Part shown: in pieces, positions 51,501 through 59,994 of the stretch | Layout: each line of letters opens with the position of its first letter | How positions within the stretch are numbered: position 1 is the first letter of the stretch | From: JBMYRH01 sp049602155 | GTDB taxonomy: Bacteria; Myxococcota_A; UBA9042; PHBI01; JBMYRH01 | NCBI GenBank assembly: GCA_049602155.1 | Contig: JBMYRH010000026.1 | Coordinates: 13,871 to 77,870, forward strand | Direction of reading: 5' to 3' | Length of the DNA stretch: 64,000 nucleotides | Notes under the pieces: generated by a model | Told to the model about the DNA's origin: nothing | The model's database searches: none | Seen by the model: only the letters and a program-made list of their open reading frames with translations | Position numbers and translations under genes: made by a program

Positions 51501-54500
51501 AGGTCTTCACGCCGCCGATGTCGATGAAGCCGTTGCCGCAGTCATCGGCGCAGCTGATGCAGTCTTCGCTGTCTGAACAGTAGCCATCACCGCAACCGTC
51601 GACGCAGGGATTACCGCAGTCATCTGGGCAGTTCGCGCAGCCTTCGCCGACCTCACAGACCGCGTTGCCGCAGAGGACCGGACACACGCCGCAGTCGCCT
51701 GGGCAGGTCGCGCAAGTCTCGCTGCCGATGCCGCAGAGGCCATCGCCGCAGTCGAAGGAGCTGCAGACCTCGTTGGCTGGCCCAATGGGGCCATCGGCCG
51801 GGTCGCCGCAGTCCTCGGCGCAGGTCAGGCAGTCTTCACTCGTCGAGCAGAGACCGTCACCGCAGCTGAGCGGACAGGAGCTTCCACAGTCGACAGGGCA
51901 GCTCTTGCAGGTCTCGCCGCCCGAGCACTCACCGTCGCCGCATTGGGGGCATGGAGGTGTGCCGCAGTCGTCTGTACAGACCCCACAGTCAACGGCGCAG
52001 TTGATGCAGGTCTCGCCCTCGTCAACCTGACAGAGCGCGTCGCCACAGGTGTCACCGACGCAGTAGCCGCAGTCCAGACCGCAGCTCTCGCAGTCCTCAT
52101 CGTCCTGGCAGATGCCGTCACCGCAATCGCCCGTGGTGCATGGCGGGTTGATATCGCCGACGTCTGCGTCGACGCAGTCATCCGGGCAGCTCTCACAGTC
52201 TTCGTTGGATTGGCAGATCTGGTCGCCGCAATCGCCGGGGCAGAAGCCGCAGTCGGGCTTGCAGTTGGCGCAGGACTCGACGGGCCCGTCACAGGCGCCG
52301 TTGCCACAGGTCGGGAGGTCAGAGCCGCAGTCCTGAGGGCAGGTGAGCGCGCTCTCATCCTTTGAGCAGCTCCCATCGCCGCAGGTGTCACCGCAGGTCC
52401 CGTCATCCAGGGGCTGACCACAGTCACCCGGGCAGTTGAGGCAGTCCTCAAAGAGCGCGCAGGAGCCGTTACCGCAATCTGGGCACTCGCCGCAGTCGGC
52501 GCCGCAGTCCTCGCAGGTCTCACCTGGGTCACAGGCGCCGTCACCGCACTCCCAGCCGCCTCCGCAGTCCTCGGGGCAGCTCTGGGGCGTCTCGCCCGAG
52601 CCACAGGCGCCGTTTCCGCAGGGGCCATCACAGGTCCCTGCGACCGCGTTGCCACAGTCCACCGCGCAGTTCAGGCAGGTCTCATCGCCGTCGCAGAGGC
52701 CATTTCCGCAGTCAGGCGTGCAGACGCCACAGTCACCGGGGCAGCTCGCGCATCCCTCTGACGCGCCGCACTCGCCATCACCACAGACATCCTGGCAGGG
52801 GCCGCAGTCCTCGGCGCAGGTCGAGCAGAGCTCCGTTGGCGTGGTGCACAGGCCATCGCCGCAGGTGATGTCATCCTCGCCACAGGTTTGGTTGTCGAGG
52901 AGTTGACCGCAGTCCTCTGGGCAGTCGACGCAAGACTCCCAGACCTGGCATGTGCCATCACCACACTTGACCGGGCAGTCACCGCAGTCCTGCGGGCAGC
53001 TGCCGCAGTCCTCTCCAGCGGTGCACTCGCCGTCACCGCAAGGGGGGCTCGTGCAGACGCCGCAGTCGCTCTCACAGCTCTGACAGGTCTCATCGCCGTT
53101 ACAGAGGCCATCTCCGCAGACGGGGTTGTCATCACCGCAGGTGAAGGCGCCACAGTCGCAGGCCCCGGCACACTCGCCAGCGAGGGCTATCTCGAGGCAA
53201 GCATCGCTCCACCCTGAGTTCGGGATGTTGGGATCTTTTAAGGTGCAGCAGGAGGGCTCGATGGCGCAGACGCACTCTGTGCAGACGCCGTCTGAGCACG
53301 CGAGAGCGGGAGCGCCGCCCCCGACACAGCAGTCCGAGCCGCTCGCCGCCGCGCCGCCCGGGATGGGCAGGGGCTCACCGCAGTCGCTCGCGCAGGTGAA
53401 GCAGTCTTCACTCAAGCCGCAGGTGCCGTCTCCACACACGTCTGGGCAGACGCCGCAGTCGCTCGCGCAGCAGCCACAGTGCTCACCCTCGGCGCAGACC
53501 CCATCGCCACAGGCTGGGTTAGCGCTCACGGGGCTATCATCACCCTCCTCGTCCGAGCAAGGGACGAGGAAGGTCGTCTCCGCGCTCAGGTCGCCGTCAC
53601 GCCAGCGGAAGTTATCGATGAGCGCCACAGAGTCATAAGCGGAGTCGCTGGTGTCGTGGATGTGGAAGGTGAGCGTGAAGGTCTCGCCAGGGGTGATGGG
53701 GTAAGTCGTGGTCAGCCAGCCTGTCGAGCTACCGCCACCCTCGGGGGGGCAGGCGAAGGGGGTACCGCCGATGTCAGTCGTTGGGTTCGTACAAGGCTCT
53801 GAGAAGGCCGTGTTGATGGCGATATAGCACCATGACCCCTTCGCGTCTGAGAAGTCGGAGTAGGCCGCAGGGTTCGAGCAAGGCGCGTAGTTGATGACCG
53901 TGCTCTGGCCCCCGGTCGTCGTCGGGGCGTTCAGGATCGCGTAGAAGCGGTCGTTGTACTGCGTCCCGATGTACTCTTCGTACTCTGCCGACATGAAGAT
54001 GTAGTCGAAGGAGAATCCGGTGACGCCCTCCGGGGCGAGCATCTCAAGGGTGAGCTTGACGACATCGTAGGTGTTGTAGCCGTCGTTGGCGTAGGGATCC
54101 GGGACCGCGTTGTTGCTGAAGGAGTCATGGGTGTGGTCCGTCATGATGTCGCCTGAGCCTAGGCTCAAGTACGAGGGGCCCTGGATGGGCGCCAAGTCAT
54201 TCCACCCGTCACCGTATTGGGGAACGGCGCGCATACCGGAGCCGACCGGGGCGCCCGTCGGGCTCGAGTAGGTCGCGCTGAGCACATACTCGGGGTAGCA
54301 GGCGTCGAGCGCGCAGGTCGCGGCCTCGACGCTGCCGCCCACGCAGGCCCCGGAGCAGTCCGGCGCGATGACGACCGCTTCGCCATCGGCGTTCTCAACG
54401 ACCGGCGCGCAGGGCGTGAGGTTACCAGGCGGGAAGCAGCCGAGCGGGCATACACCACAGTCGCTTGGGCAGCTGGAGCAGTCCTCGCTTGGGTCACAGG

Positions 54501-57500
54501 TGTTATCGCCGCAAGCCGGCGGGCAGCTGTCGTCGGCCTCACAGGGGCATGAACCGCAGTCGAGCGCGCAGCTCAGGCAGTCCTCGTCGGGGTCACATAC
54601 GCCGTCGTCACACACGGAGACGCCTGTGCAGTTGCCGCAGTCTTTGACGCAGTTACCGCAGTCCTCCTCGCCGTTGCAGGTGCCGTCGCCGCAGGTCGGG
54701 CTGTCGCCATCGCACTCGTCTGGGGCTACAGGGTCACCACAGTCTGACGAGCAGTTGAGGCAGTTCTCAATGATCTCACAGATGCCGTCACCGCAGAGGT
54801 AGTTGCACTCACCGCAGTCGTCCTCGCAGCTCTCGCAGTCCTCGTTGCCGTTACAGGAGCCGTCGCCGCAGACATCGATCTGACATGGACCGCAGTCGTC
54901 GGGGCAGAGGCAGTCCTCCACCGGGCTGCACAGCCCATCGCCGCAGACTGGGCCGTCAACAGGGTCACAGCTTCCGTTGATGGGCGCGCCGCAGTCCGCC
55001 TGACAGTTGAAGCAGTTCTCGATCCCAACGCAGGAGCCGTCGCCGCAGACTGGGTCGCAGCCACCGCAGTCGGACGCGCAGCTCTGGCAGGTCTCGCCGC
55101 CCTCGCACACGTCATCTCCACAGGTAGGACCGCAGGCGCCGCAGTCGCTCTCGCAGCTCGCGCAGCCCTCATCGCCGTTGCAGATCCCGTCGCCGCAGCT
55201 CGCGTCGCCGTCGCCACAGGTGGCGCACTCGCACTCCGATGTGCACTCAGCGCTCTCCGCGAAGGCGGCGCAGCTCGCGGTCCACGAGTCCACCGTCGGG
55301 TTGTCACAGCACTCTGGGCGGTATTGGCACACGCACGCGAGGCAAGAGCCATCAGCGCAGGTGCCGTCGGTGTTCGTCTCACAGCATGAGCCATCGCCGA
55401 GTAGTCCATCACCGCAGTCCGCCGCACAGGAGGTGCAGCTCTCGCCCTCCATGGGCTCACAGAGGCCGTCGCCACAGACAGCAGGGCAATCCCCACAGTC
55501 CGCTTGGCAGTTCTCGCAGGTCTCGGCACCCGAGCAGGCGCCGTCGCCGCAGGTCTTCACGCCATCATCACAGAGGCCGTCTGCGGATGGCGGGCCGCAG
55601 TCTTCTGGGCAGCTCTGGCAGGTCTCGTCATTGGCGCAGAGGCCGTCGATGACGCACGCGTCGGTCGGGCAGAGCCCACAGTCGTCGGCGCAGCTGCTGC
55701 ACGACTCACCATCACCGCAGAGCTGGTCGCCGCAGCCCGATGCACAGGGGGGATTATCGCAGGGGCATAGGCCGCAGTCCGGTGCGCAGGTCTTGCAATC
55801 CTCGCCAGCGCCGCAGGCGCCATCGCCGCAGCTATCGTCGAGGTCGCAGATCCCACAATCCTCCGGGCAGTTTGCGCAGTCTTCGCCTAGCTCACACTGG
55901 TCGTTATTGCAGGTGTCCGAGGTGCACGAGCCACAGTCGACCTCGCAGAGCTCACAGGTCTCAGCGCCGACGCAGGCGTTGTCGCCGCAGAATGAGGGGC
56001 AGTCGCCGCAGTCAAGGGGGCAGCTCGAGCAGGTCTCACCGTCAGAGCAGAGGGAGTCGCCACAGAGCCCACCGTCACCGAGGTCGCAGCTCCCGTCTGG
56101 GAAGGGGGAGTCGCCGCAGTCCTCTGGGCAGTTTTGGCAGTCCTCGGCCGGGCCGCAGGAGAAGTTGCCGCAGAAGTCGACGCTGCAGGGCTGACAGTCC
56201 TGAGGGCAGTTTGAGCAGTTCTCTTTCGGGCTCTCGCAGAGGCTGTCACCGCAGGAGTCGCCATCGCCATCTCCACAGTCCTCAGGGCAGCTCGCTTGTT
56301 CACCGAGTTGACAGACGGCGTCACCACAGAAGGCGTCTCCGCAGCTCGTGTCCACGCAGGGGCAGCTCAGCGCACATTGTCCGGTGGCGAGCTCCGCGCA
56401 GGCATCGCTCCAGACGAAGATCTCGCCTGGATCCAGGCCAAGGCCACAGCACTCAGGCATCACATCGCAGACGCACTGTGAGCAGCCAAAGTCAGCGCAG
56501 CCCTGACCCGGCTGCGCTGCGCAGCAGGGGTCGAGCGCGGCGGTCGGCTCAAGGGGAGCGTCTCCACAGTCGCCGGGGCAGGTGATGCAGTCCTCGTCGA
56601 GCTGGCAGACTTGGTCACCACAGTAGCCATCTTTGGGACATTGACCGCAGTCCTTCGCGCAGCAGGCGCAGTCCTCTCCGGCCTCACAGACCCCGTCGCC
56701 GCAGGCCAAGCCTCCCCCGCATCCTGAAGCGCATACGCCGCAGTCGCTTGGGCAGGTCGCGCAGCTCTCGCCGAGCTGACAGAGGCTATCGCCGCAAGGT
56801 ACTGGGCACTCGGGGCCCTCACAGCCGCCGGGGCAGCCTATGGCGCCGCCGCAGTCATCCGCGCAGCTCTCGCAGGTCTCTCCGCCTGTGCAGGCGCCAT
56901 CGCCGCAGACGTCGGCGCAGAGCCCACAGTCTTGGCTGCAGGTCTCGCAGGTCTCAGTGCCGCCAGCGCTCGCGTTGGTGCAGGTGCCGTCGCCGCAGGA
57001 TTCGCCTCCATCGGGGCCGGAGCAGGTGCCGTCAGGCAGCGGGTTGCCGCAGTCAGCGGCACAGCTTAGACAGCTCTCTCCAGGTTTGCAGATGTCGTCA
57101 CCACAGGTCTCACAGGGCGGCGCGTCGCATCCATCGTTACCGCACGTCCCGCAGTCTTTGTCGCAGCTGTCACAGGTCTCTGAGCCTGAGCAGAAGCCAT
57201 CACCACAGATGGATGGGCAGAAACCGCAGTCCACCGCGCAGCTCTCGCAGTCCTCGGTGCCGCCAGCACTGCCGTTGGTGCAGACGCCATCACCGCAGAC
57301 GCCATCGCCGACGCACTCGCCTGAGGCGTCTGGCTCACCGCAGTCTTCCTTACAGCCTTGGCAGGTCTCGCTCGCCTGACACGTGCCATCGCCGCAGGCG
57401 TCCGCACAGATACCGCAGTCCTCCTGGCACACGACGCAGGTGTCACCCGCGGCCGCGTCGCAGATACCGTCACCGCAAGGGTCATCGGGGATGATGCCGC

Positions 57501-59994
57501 AATCTTCTGGGCAGCTGAGGGGATCCTCATTGGCTTGGCAGACACCGTCGTCGCAGCTCGGGTCACCGCCCTCACACTCTTCGCAGCCACAGGTCTCCGA
57601 GCAGGCAAGCCCGCGCGCCAACTCGACACACTCTGGGCTCCAGAGCGCGCCATCACCGACGCAGCAGGAGGGCTCGTAGGCGCAGACGCAGGCCGCGCAG
57701 CCCTGGTCGCTGCAGCCGCCGTTCGCGTCCGAGGGGGCGCAACAGCCCGAGTCGCTCAAGGCAAGCGGATCGCCGCAGTCTTCAGCGCAGGTGGCGCAGG
57801 TCTCGTCACCGGTGCAGACGCCATTGCCGCAGGGCTCGGGGCAGGCGCCGCAGTCCTTCTTACAAGAGGCGCAGCTCTCGCCTGGCGCGCAGACCCCGTT
57901 TCCGCAGTCATCAGGGCAGAAGCCGCAGTCCTCCGAGCAGCTCTTGCACCCTTCGCTCGATCCGCAGGTGCCGTCGCCGCACACTGTGGAGTCACAGGTA
58001 CCGTCAGCGAGGGCTGGGCCACAGTCCTCTGCGCAGCTCAGGCAGTCCTCGGCGCTTGAGCAGAGCCCATCGCCACAACCGATGACGCAGTTGCCACAGT
58101 CAGCCTCACAGCTCGCGCAGTTCTCACCTGGGGCGCAGAGGCCGTTGCCACACTGATCGGGGCAGAAGCCGCAGTCTTTGGCGCAGCTCAGGCAGCCTTC
58201 ACTTGGGCCACAGGTGCCGTCGCCACACTCGGTGGAGTCACAGGTGTCGTTTGAGAGCGCAGGGCCGCAGTCAGCGGGGCAGGTCTCACAGTCTTCACCC
58301 GTCACGCACACACCATCGCCGCACGCGATGTCACAGACGCCGCAGTCGGTCTCACAGCTCGCGCAGCTCTCACCAGGTGCGCAGATGCCGTTGCCGCAGG
58401 GCTCGGGACATGCGCCACAGTCACCCGCGCAGGTGTCACAGTTTTCGCTTGGCCCACAGGTCCCGTCATCACAGGTTGTGGAGTCACAGGTGCCATCGGG
58501 CAAGGCTGGTCCACAGTCGGCTTCACAGCTCAGGCAGTCTTCACCTGAGACGCATACGCCATCGCCGCACGTAATCGGGCAGGCGCCGCAGTCTTTGTCG
58601 CAGGACGCGCAGTTCTCGCCAAGGGCACAGATGCCGTTGCCGCAGGGCTCGGGGCAGGCGCCGCAGTCTTTGTCACAGGTCAGGCAGCTCTCGGCGGTGC
58701 CGCAGGTGTCATCACCGCAGACCGTCGAGTCACAGGTGTCGTCGGGCATCGGCGGGCCACAGTCTGCCGGGCAGCTCTCGCAGTCCTCGGTGCCAATACA
58801 GACACCGTCGCCGCAGTCGATGACGCAGTCGCCGCAGTCCGCGTCGCAGGTCTCACAGGTCTCACCTGGCGCGCAGGTGTCGTTGCCGCAGACGTCTGGG
58901 CATTCGCCGCAGTCTGCTGCACAGCTCGTGCAGTTCTCGGTCGGTCCGCAGGTGCCGTCGTCACAGGTCGTGGAGTCGCAGGTGTCATCGGGTAGGGGAG
59001 GGCCACAGTCGTCGCTGCAGTTCTCGCAGTCTTCAGCGCCCGAGCAGACACCGTCGCCACACTCGATGACGCAGTCGCCGCAGTCGACTGCACAGGAGCT
59101 ACAGTTCTCGCCGTCGTTGCAGAGCTCATCGCCGCAGCTGCAGTCGCCGGTGAGGTCGGGATCTTGGGCGTCAGTCAGCCCGTCACAGTCGTTATCGATG
59201 CCATCACACAGGCTCTCGACCTTCTCGTAGTCTTCGCTCCACAGCTCGTACTCGATGGGTTGGCACTCAAGCCACTCACCGTCCACACACTGGGTCGTCG
59301 AGATGCCCTCGCATGCCCCCTCCTGCAGCGCGCAGGCGACGGTGATGAGCTTGGGATCCTGGGCGTCGATCAGCTGGTCACAGTTGTTGTCGATCCCGTC
59401 ACAGACCTCCTCTGCGTCGGCGTGGATATCGGGGTCGTTGGGCTTGCAGTCGGTCTCATCTGGATCTCCGTCACCGTCGGTGTCCGGGTCGCAGAAGTTC
59501 AGGATGCCGTCGTTGTCGATGTCCGGGGTCCCGGGGCCGCCGAGCTTCTGGAGCACGATGGCGACGAGGATCTGGAAGTCGGCGTTGTTGATGACGCGGT
59601 CACAGTTCAGGTCTGCGTTGTGGCGCGGGATCCCGACAAAGCACGCGTCATTGTCGCCCTGCTCGAAGCAGTTCGGGATGACAGAGTTGTCACCCACGAC
59701 GGATCGATCGGCGAGGCAGTCGGGCAAGCAGAGCTTTTTCCCGAAGGCCAAGTCACAGAACTGATTGGCGTCACAGTCGGAGTCGCTGTCGCAGTGATCT
59801 TGGGTCGGTCCGCCGACGCTTTGGATCGCTGTGTTCAAGCGAATTAGGCACTGGAAGTCCGCTGAGTTGACGTCGTTGTCACCCGTCAAATCCGCGCTAG
59901 GCACGGTCTCCGCGGGGACGGCCAAGGCAGCTTGAGGAGTGATAAAGAGGGTGAGGGCGCAGAGCGCGCCGAGCAGTGTCTGTAGGCGACTCAT
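48514..59994 (-). CDS. Giant secreted protein: dockerin-like, TSP3, MopE-like, about 70 Cys-rich repeats, choice-of-anchor L
   Basis: A 3826-residue secreted protein starting at an ATGA overlap with the cohesin-like lipoprotein. It has a signal peptide cleaved near QAALA-VP. Two dockerin-type calcium loops follow, DLTGDNDVNSAD (35-46) and DLNCDRVINNAD (128-139), then a thrombospondin-3 stretch (DIDNDGILNFCDPDTDGDGD) and MopE-like CDGIDNNCD repeats (195-255). About 70 repeats by hand count follow, of the form CGDGxC-xxx-E-xC-xxC-xxDCG, six cysteines each. Four VCxxEPSCC-type inserts and a choice-of-anchor L domain (YGDGWNDLAP to SVALIDNFRW) interrupt them. Next is a domain CTLSGDEGDWVSCPLNYARA shared with the lipoprotein, then CGDDGCGGSCGSC repeats. 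It ends in TGA, but the frame continues. Probably an extracellular disulfide-stiffened fibre held to the cell by the neighbour. Confidence 0.92.
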   Translation of the reverse strand: MSRLQTLLGALCALTLFITPQAALAVPAETVPSADLTGDNDVNSADFQCLIRLNTAIQSVGGPTQDHCDSDSDCDANQFCDLAFGKKLCLPDCLADRSVVGDNSVIPNCFEQGDNDACFVGIPRHNADLNCDRVINNADFQILVAIVLQKLGGPGTPDIDNDGILNFCDPDTDGDGDPDETDCKPNDPDIHADAEEVCDGIDNNCDQLIDAQDPKLITVACALQEGACEGISTTQCVDGEWLECQPIEYELWSEDYEKVESLCDGIDNDCDGLTDAQDPDLTGDCSCGDELCNDGENCSSCAVDCGDCVIECGDGVCSGAEDCENCSDDCGPPLPDDTCDSTTCDDGTCGPTENCTSCAADCGECPDVCGNDTCAPGETCETCDADCGDCVIDCGDGVCIGTEDCESCPADCGPPMPDDTCDSTVCGDDTCGTAESCLTCDKDCGACPEPCGNGICALGENCASCDKDCGACPITCGDGVCVSGEDCLSCEADCGPALPDGTCDSTTCDDGTCGPSENCDTCAGDCGACPEPCGNGICAPGESCASCETDCGVCDIACGDGVCVTGEDCETCPADCGPALSNDTCDSTECGDGTCGPSEGCLSCAKDCGFCPDQCGNGLCAPGENCASCEADCGNCVIGCGDGLCSSAEDCLSCAEDCGPALADGTCDSTVCGDGTCGSSEGCKSCSEDCGFCPDDCGNGVCAPGESCASCKKDCGACPEPCGNGVCTGDETCATCAEDCGDPLALSDSGCCAPSDANGGCSDQGCAACVCAYEPSCCVGDGALWSPECVELARGLACSETCGCEECEGGDPSCDDGVCQANEDPLSCPEDCGIIPDDPCGDGICDAAAGDTCVVCQEDCGICADACGDGTCQASETCQGCKEDCGEPDASGECVGDGVCGDGVCTNGSAGGTEDCESCAVDCGFCPSICGDGFCSGSETCDSCDKDCGTCGNDGCDAPPCETCGDDICKPGESCLSCAADCGNPLPDGTCSGPDGGESCGDGTCTNASAGGTETCETCSQDCGLCADVCGDGACTGGETCESCADDCGGAIGCPGGCEGPECPVPCGDSLCQLGESCATCPSDCGVCASGCGGGLACGDGVCEAGEDCACCAKDCGQCPKDGYCGDQVCQLDEDCITCPGDCGDAPLEPTAALDPCCAAQPGQGCADFGCSQCVCDVMPECCGLGLDPGEIFVWSDACAELATGQCALSCPCVDTSCGDAFCGDAVCQLGEQASCPEDCGDGDGDSCGDSLCESPKENCSNCPQDCQPCSVDFCGNFSCGPAEDCQNCPEDCGDSPFPDGSCDLGDGGLCGDSLCSDGETCSSCPLDCGDCPSFCGDNACVGAETCELCEVDCGSCTSDTCNNDQCELGEDCANCPEDCGICDLDDSCGDGACGAGEDCKTCAPDCGLCPCDNPPCASGCGDQLCGDGESCSSCADDCGLCPTDACVIDGLCANDETCQSCPEDCGPPSADGLCDDGVKTCGDGACSGAETCENCQADCGDCPAVCGDGLCEPMEGESCTSCAADCGDGLLGDGSCCETNTDGTCADGSCLACVCQYRPECCDNPTVDSWTASCAAFAESAECTSECECATCGDGDASCGDGICNGDEGCASCESDCGACGPTCGDDVCEGGETCQSCASDCGGCDPVCGDGSCVGIENCFNCQADCGAPINGSCDPVDGPVCGDGLCSPVEDCLCPDDCGPCQIDVCGDGSCNGNEDCESCEDDCGECNYLCGDGICEIIENCLNCSSDCGDPVAPDECDGDSPTCGDGTCNGEEDCGNCVKDCGNCTGVSVCDDGVCDPDEDCLSCALDCGSCPCEADDSCPPACGDNTCDPSEDCSSCPSDCGVCPLGCFPPGNLTPCAPVVENADGEAVVIAPDCSGACVGGSVEAATCALDACYPEYVLSATYSSPTGAPVGSGMRAVPQYGDGWNDLAPIQGPSYLSLGSGDIMTDHTHDSFSNNAVPDPYANDGYNTYDVVKLTLEMLAPEGVTGFSFDYIFMSAEYEEYIGTQYNDRFYAILNAPTTTGGQSTVINYAPCSNPAAYSDFSDAKGSWCYIAINTAFSEPCTNPTTDIGGTPFACPPEGGGSSTGWLTTTYPITPGETFTLTFHIHDTSDSAYDSVALIDNFRWRDGDLSAETTFLVPCSDEEGDDSPVSANPACGDGVCAEGEHCGCCASDCGVCPDVCGDGTCGLSEDCFTCASDCGEPLPIPGGAAASGSDCCVGGGAPALACSDGVCTECVCAIEPSCCTLKDPNIPNSGWSDACLEIALAGECAGACDCGAFTCGDDNPVCGDGLCNGDETCQSCESDCGVCTSPPCGDGECTAGEDCGSCPQDCGDCPVKCGDGTCQVWESCVDCPEDCGQLLDNQTCGEDDITCGDGLCTTPTELCSTCAEDCGPCQDVCGDGECGASEGCASCPGDCGVCTPDCGNGLCDGDETCLNCAVDCGNAVAGTCDGPCGNGACGSGETPQSCPEDCGGGWECGDGACDPGETCEDCGADCGECPDCGNGSCALFEDCLNCPGDCGQPLDDGTCGDTCGDGSCSKDESALTCPQDCGSDLPTCGNGACDGPVESCANCKPDCGFCPGDCGDQICQSNEDCESCPDDCVDADVGDINPPCTTGDCGDGICQDDEDCESCGLDCGYCVGDTCGDALCQVDEGETCINCAVDCGVCTDDCGTPPCPQCGDGECSGGETCKSCPVDCGSSCPLSCGDGLCSTSEDCLTCAEDCGDPADGPIGPANEVCSSFDCGDGLCGIGSETCATCPGDCGVCPVLCGNAVCEVGEGCANCPDDCGNPCVDGCGDGYCSDSEDCISCADDCGNGFIDIGGVKTCEPTDGDEPFCGDGTCNWIETCEICEDDCGACPPPVCGDGECVPGEDCGSCPDDCPCEGDACFTWECSGDGVCEQGEPAVDCDDQNACTTDTCDSDTGLCTHVPVDGCTNSVVCTLSGDEGDWVSCPLNYARATTIKPPAVAADILFTFDASMVAAKELSACVPMPATLPIAACTPGAGGDAYCAGFNDGTTNFVCDETLSRCTNCSAVSTEDSLTLASSHTASTCDTGAGDCDPGEMLLFLYSFSSAPITDSYLDADAKTLINDPYVLDMRFQLAQSGTLVISYDHAASTFSDELGQEMVYTFEYNQGIPTNPDNWFQTDDVKADDPLAACEEDCDDQNPCTDDTCDADLVCTNTPNTVSCDDGDPDTVSDVCSDGVCSGQVPSPYCTCNMTGVMLVASTACHVDVSACDPTDAINAEAIDGLLTGSIGCIENSDPGLTALCYTGSGEWAIGSAGQTLPDNPCGTVLTVCDGSLGLCIMDDAPTCTAAHDCLSSKALCGDDGWSCDEQLQDAGTPCDNDGAVIDGVCDSTGTCVSNCVGSCDGKECGDDGCGESCGDCVAGDICEDGTCVSSCPAGSGPNCGLLDGQDAQLLPNNPGDVGCTYWDAAVSCEEVPGFPGCYAFVETQCDYCCNSGQCVPEGGACPCLTPSHETLKCDDGDATTVNDTCFDGVCGGCTPSCSGNCGDDGCGGSCGSCPSGQVCDGSSCYTPCTPSCSGNCGSDGCGGSCGSCSGGQVCDGTWCYTPCAPSCSGNCGSDGCGGSCGSCSGGQVCDGTWCYTPCTPNCSGKDCGDNGCGGSCGSCGAGESCSGGVCQCTPDCSGKSCGDDGCGGSCGSCGAGESCNGGVCACTPDCSGKNCGDDGCGGSCGSCGAGESCNGGVCGCTPNCSGKSCGSDGCGGSCGSCSSGLGCDGSGQCVCTIEECPALSSPNGMIMFAAPGEQYCYSATQYATCVAGTGGACPQWDMSGDCQSLFSTAQCISFPDGTFADCVGDPEF
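51320..59140 (-). repeat. Long array of about 70 Cys-rich coding repeats
   Basis: Roughly 75-105-bp repeats, each encoding about 25-35 residues of the pattern CGDG-C-E-C-C-DCG-C. Sub-families are visible: near the N-terminal end a three-repeat unit containing CDSTTCDDGTCGP, ENCxSC and ECGDGVC is itself repeated about five times, which shows higher-order duplication. The array is interrupted by four larger Cys inserts and one non-repeat domain (about 53,500-54,400). Confidence 0.88.

Noticed and set aside
48701..59847. Many long plus-strand frames (up to about 395 codons) across the giant Cys-rich gene, rich in PQSSAQL-, RRRRSHRR- or SPQ-type repeats
   Set aside because: They are antisense shadows of the repeat array: the repeated minus-strand codons avoid stops in other frames. 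Composition is implausible and there are no ribosome-binding sites.
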